DNA from: Desulfitobacterium sp.
Lineage (GTDB): Bacteria; Bacillota; Desulfitobacteriia; Desulfitobacteriales; Desulfitobacteriaceae
NCBI GenBank assembly: GCA_012799495.1
Contig: JAAZLD010000368.1
Location: forward strand, 1-6,898
DNA length: 6,898 nucleotides
Direction: 5' to 3'
The notes below the pieces were generated by a model. The model made no database searches, had not been told where the DNA came from, and saw only the letters and a list, made by a program, of their open reading frames with translations. The translations under genes were made by a program, and so were the position numbers. Every line of letters starts with the position of its first letter. Position 1 is the first letter of the stretch. Of this stretch, positions 5,472-6,898 are shown piece after piece.

Positions 5472-5499
5472 AAAAAACCCCCGGGGATTCCCCAGGGGT
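5472..5499 (-). terminator. Strong terminator after rpmA
   Basis: On the minus strand CCCCTGGGG (5490-5498) pairs with CCCCGGGGG (5478-5486) around an AAT loop, a 9 bp stem with one U-G pair, followed by six Ts (5472-5477). It lies about 20 bases after the rpmA stop codon. It should end the rplU-prp-rpmA transcript and uncouple spo0B-obgE from it. The stem stands out as almost pure G+C in an AT-rich gap. Confidence 0.9.
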
Positions 5500-5520
5500 A
5501 TGCTTCTGAGTCCAATTTCC

Positions 5521-5817
5521 TTATGCCTGAGCAACTTCACGCTCAGGATAAATGCTGACTTGTTTGCGTTTACGATCTTTCCGCTCAAACTTTACATAAC
5601 CATCAATGGTAGCAAAGAGAGTGTCGTCCTTACCGATACCACAGTTTTTACCAGGGTGGAATTTAGTTCCTCTTTGACGGACAATGATGTTCCCAGCAAG
5701 AACGAATTGACCGTCTCCCCGTTTCACACCTAAGCGTTGTGCATTACTGTCACGACCGTTACGAGAACTACCTACCCCTTTTTTGTGGGCAAATAGCTGG
5801 AGATTCATTTTTAACAT
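5521..5817 (-). CDS. rpmA: 50S ribosomal protein L27 (precursor with cleavable N-terminus)
   Basis: L27 reaches toward the peptidyl-transferase centre with its N-terminal tail. The 98-residue precursor begins MLKMNLQLFA, the Firmicute leader removed by Prp after A10, leaving HKKGVGSSRNGRDS as the mature N-terminus. The rest is canonical: RLGVKRGDG (28-36), the GNIIVRQRG strand (42-50) and the FHPG loop (53-56). The ATG at 5817 is chosen because AGGAGGTG precedes it by about 6 bases. An in-frame GTG at 5826 lies inside that site. The ribosome binding site and start overlap the end of prp by 7 bases, so protease and substrate are translationally coupled. A strong terminator follows. The identification is firm. 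Confidence 0.98.
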   Translation of the reverse strand: MLKMNLQLFAHKKGVGSSRNGRDSNAQRLGVKRGDGQFVLAGNIIVRQRGTKFHPGKNCGIGKDDTLFATIDGYVKFERKDRKRKQVSIYPEREVAQA

Positions 5818-6170
5818 GGAGTCCACCTCCTCCGCTTAATCCTTACATATTCCTCACCATAGGTTTCCTGAATACTTTCCATTCCTAAAACCATGGTCTT
5901 TAAAATCCATTGGGCTTGTTCTAGAGTCCGAGGCTCCAATTCAGGGAGAGTACAGCATAGGTACCCTTCTGGGTCCTCTACCTCAACCTCCGGTTTCATG
6001 GGTAGGAAATATTCCAAGCCATTGACTGCTGAGATACTTAACGCTGATATGGCGGCACAGACTATATCCCTTCCGTACTCGGCATATCCCGCGTGCCCAT
6101 GAAGTACAAATTTACGAATTCTTTGGCTTTCATCTAGCCAAAGTTCTAAGATAATTCCTTGTTTACTCAT
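5811..6170 (-). CDS. prp: Ribosomal-processing cysteine protease Prp
   Basis: Prp (YsxB) is the cysteine protease that trims the N-terminal peptide from L27 in Firmicutes, an essential step in Staphylococcus aureus. The 119-residue protein shows the catalytic pair H26 in LHGHAGYAEYG (23-33) and C38 in DIVCAAISAL (35-44). They are 12 residues apart, as in the characterised H22/C34 enzyme. The ATG at 6170 begins one base after the rplU stop; only a weak GAGG lies upstream, so translation probably depends on coupling to rplU. An in-frame TTG at 6191 inside rplU would add seven residues but has no better site. The gene ends inside the start of rpmA, its substrate gene. The identification is firm. 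Confidence 0.95.
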   Translation of the reverse strand: MSKQGIILELWLDESQRIRKFVLHGHAGYAEYGRDIVCAAISALSISAVNGLEYFLPMKPEVEVEDPEGYLCCTLPELEPRTLEQAQWILKTMVLGMESIQETYGEEYVRIKRRRWTPC

Positions 6171-6171
6171 C

Positions 6172-6483
6172 TTAAGCTTGAATGGCCTCAACCACTACTT
6201 TAGTATAGGGTTGGCGATGACCTTGTTTACGGCGATAGTTTTTCTTAGGTTTGTATTTGAAAACAATAACCTTTTTACCTTTACCATGCTCAACAACTTT
6301 AAGCACAGCTTTAGCACCGTCAACAACAGGAGTACCTACTTTAACTTCCCCATCCTTTTCTACTAAAAGGACTTTATCGATAGTTACAGTATCTCCTACA
6401 TTGGCATCGAGCTTTTCCACGAAAAGAGTTTGACCTTGTTCAACGCGGAATTGCTTACCCCCGGTTTCGATAATTGCGTACAT
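6172..6483 (-). CDS. rplU: 50S ribosomal protein L21
   Basis: L21 binds 23S rRNA in the large subunit. The 103 residues start MYAIIETGGKQFRVEQGQ, the standard family opening, and contain the L21 signature FKYKPKKNYRRKQGHR at 75-90, a basic RNA-binding tail. The ATG at 6483 is preceded by GGGAGGTG with 5-6 bases of spacing. A TTG five codons earlier in the same frame lies within that ribosome binding site and is rejected. It is the first gene of the rplU-prp-rpmA operon and sits behind a structured leader with a good sigma-A promoter. The prp start follows the stop after a single base. The identification is firm. Confidence 0.98.
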   Translation of the reverse strand: MYAIIETGGKQFRVEQGQTLFVEKLDANVGDTVTIDKVLLVEKDGEVKVGTPVVDGAKAVLKVVEHGKGKKVIVFKYKPKKNYRRKQGHRQPYTKVVVEAIQA

Positions 6484-6581
6484 TTTTACACCTCCCAATC
6501 CCAGACTCGCCTAAGCAGGCCGGATTATTTTAAATCCCGTTTAACGCCTGTTTCGAGCGGTTGAGGTGAGAGTCACCACAT
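6484..6581 (-). ncRNA. Structured 5' leader of rplU, probable L21 leader
   Basis: The roughly 98-base leader between the predicted transcription start and rplU contains several small stems: GGTGA-CTC-TCACC (6565-6577), a CCGCTCGAAACAGGCG segment (6545-6560) that can close as CGC/GCG, and GCCT-GCTT-AGGC (6509-6520). Firmicute rplU genes are known to carry an L21 leader thought to give autogenous control, and position and fold fit that. I cannot align it to the published consensus from memory, so the family name is inference from location. Confidence 0.6.
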
Positions 6582-6587
6582 TTAGTT

Positions 6588-6617
6588 ATTTTAGCATCAT
6601 ATACATAGAACTGTCAA
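6588..6617 (-). promoter_or_regulatory. Sigma-A promoter of rplU-prp-rpmA
   Basis: A perfect -35 TTGACA (6612-6617) is followed by 18 bases and -10 TAAAAT (6588-6593, 5 of 6). The expected transcription start is near 6581, just before the first leader stem. This is the best promoter in the window, as expected for a ribosomal protein operon. Confidence 0.75.
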
Positions 6618-6625
6618 TTCTTAGC

Positions 6626-6655
6626 GAACAATTCTTTTTTGAATTATAATTGTTC
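6626..6655. repeat. 8-bp inverted repeat between divergent promoters
   Basis: GAACAATT (6626-6633) and AATTGTTC (6648-6655) are exact inverted copies 14 bases apart. An inner ATTC/GAAT pair (6631-6634/6641-6644) offers an alternative fold. The dyad lies upstream of the rplU -35 box and upstream of the plus-strand promoter of the HEPN gene. It is not followed by a T-run in either direction, so an operator is more likely than a terminator. Confidence 0.6.
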
Positions 6656-6675
6656 ATAATAGTCTTCTGGAAATA

Positions 6676-6704
6676 ATTACAAAACAAAGTTTTTATGTTA
6701 TAAT
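6676..6704 (+). promoter_or_regulatory. Extended -10 promoter of the HEPN-like gene
   Basis: TGTTATAAT (6696-6704) is a perfect extended -10 element, with ATTACA (6676-6681, 4 of 6 to the -35) 17 bases upstream. Transcription would start near 6711, leaving a leader of about 20 bases with GAGGTGA (6719-6725) six bases before the ATG. Confidence 0.7.
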
Positions 6705-6731
6705 ATTTTCACACGAATGAGGTGATATCAA

Positions 6732-6898
6732 ATGCAGTTGGAAGATATCATTAGGTTTTGGAAGGACTCTTCAGAAAAAGACTATTCTACGATGCTCAAT
6801 TTGTTTAATAGTAAAGATTACCACTGGAGTCTTTTCCTTGGACATTTAGTTATAGAAAAGCTACTTAAAGCCTTATACGTCAAAAATGTTGGTGAAGA
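6732..6898 (+). CDS. HEPN-domain protein, N-terminal part (truncated by window end)
   Basis: Only the first 55 codons are visible, starting MQLEDIIRFWKDSSEKDY. The segment HWSLFLGHLVIEKLLKALYVK (31-51) matches the HEPN-family helix pair in which a hydrophobic helix reads roughly W-LF-GHL-EKLLKALYV. Such proteins are all-helical, usually about 120-140 residues. In many bacteria they are encoded beside a minimal nucleotidyltransferase (MNT), where HEPN is an RNase toxin and MNT adds AMP to it. The RNase motif (R-X4-6-H) would lie beyond the window, so activity cannot be judged. The ATG has a strong GAGGTGA site 6 bases upstream and its own extended -10 promoter. It is divergent from rplU and not part of the ribosome cluster. 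The partner gene, if present, would be to the right. Confidence 0.8.
   Translation, partial: MQLEDIIRFWKDSSEKDYSTMLNLFNSKDYHWSLFLGHLVIEKLLKALYVKNVGE

Noticed and set aside
1..6898. CRISPR arrays, tRNA or rRNA genes, complete insertion sequences
   Set aside because: No regularly spaced repeats, cloverleaf-like segments, rRNA sequence or transposase reading frames were seen on either strand.

Overview
The window is a stretch of the conserved ribosome-assembly and translation gene cluster of a low-GC, spore-forming Firmicute, most likely an anaerobic Clostridia of the Peptococcaceae type. The evidence is the gene order, an L27 with the cleavable Firmicute N-terminal extension next to the Prp protease, a Spo0B-type sporulation phosphotransferase, an OCT-tailed Obg, a T-box-like attenuator before leuS, strong AGGAGG-type ribosome binding sites and several TTG start codons. 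Genus cannot be fixed from the sequence alone. Everything except the last gene is on the minus strand.

Read in the direction of transcription (right to left), the first unit is a sigma-A-like promoter (6588-6617), a structured leader (about 6484-6581, probably the L21 leader), rplU, prp (ysxB) and rpmA. A very GC-rich terminator (5472-5499) closes it. The second unit is spo0B, obgE, yhbY and nadD. The third is a small single-RRM RNA-binding protein gene, placed between nadD and yqeK, which usually adjoin, and followed by a long hairpin that lacks a U-tract. The fourth starts from a likely promoter inside 2037-2066 and carries yqeK and rsfS, overlapping by 11 bases. The fifth is leuS, with its own promoter directly behind rsfS and a terminator/antiterminator resembling a T-box. 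Only its first 294 codons lie in the window.

Most products act on translation. L21 and L27 are 50S proteins. Prp removes the L27 N-terminal peptide. Obg, YhbY and RsfS act on the large subunit, and LeuS charges tRNA-Leu. NadD makes the NAD precursor, YqeK is an HD-domain Ap4A hydrolase, and Spo0B links the locus to the sporulation phosphorelay.

At the right edge a divergent plus-strand gene begins (6732 onward). Its first 55 codons look like a HEPN-domain protein of the kind often paired with a small nucleotidyltransferase in toxin-antitoxin modules. The intergenic space between it and rplU holds an 8+8 bp dyad and two divergent promoters.

The window is mainly ordinary housekeeping. The parts worth a second look are the leuS leader (a T-box-like element with no visible Stem I and an inserted mini-hairpin), the RRM gene with neighbouring 14-bp repeats, and the truncated HEPN gene. 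No wholly new system could be demonstrated.
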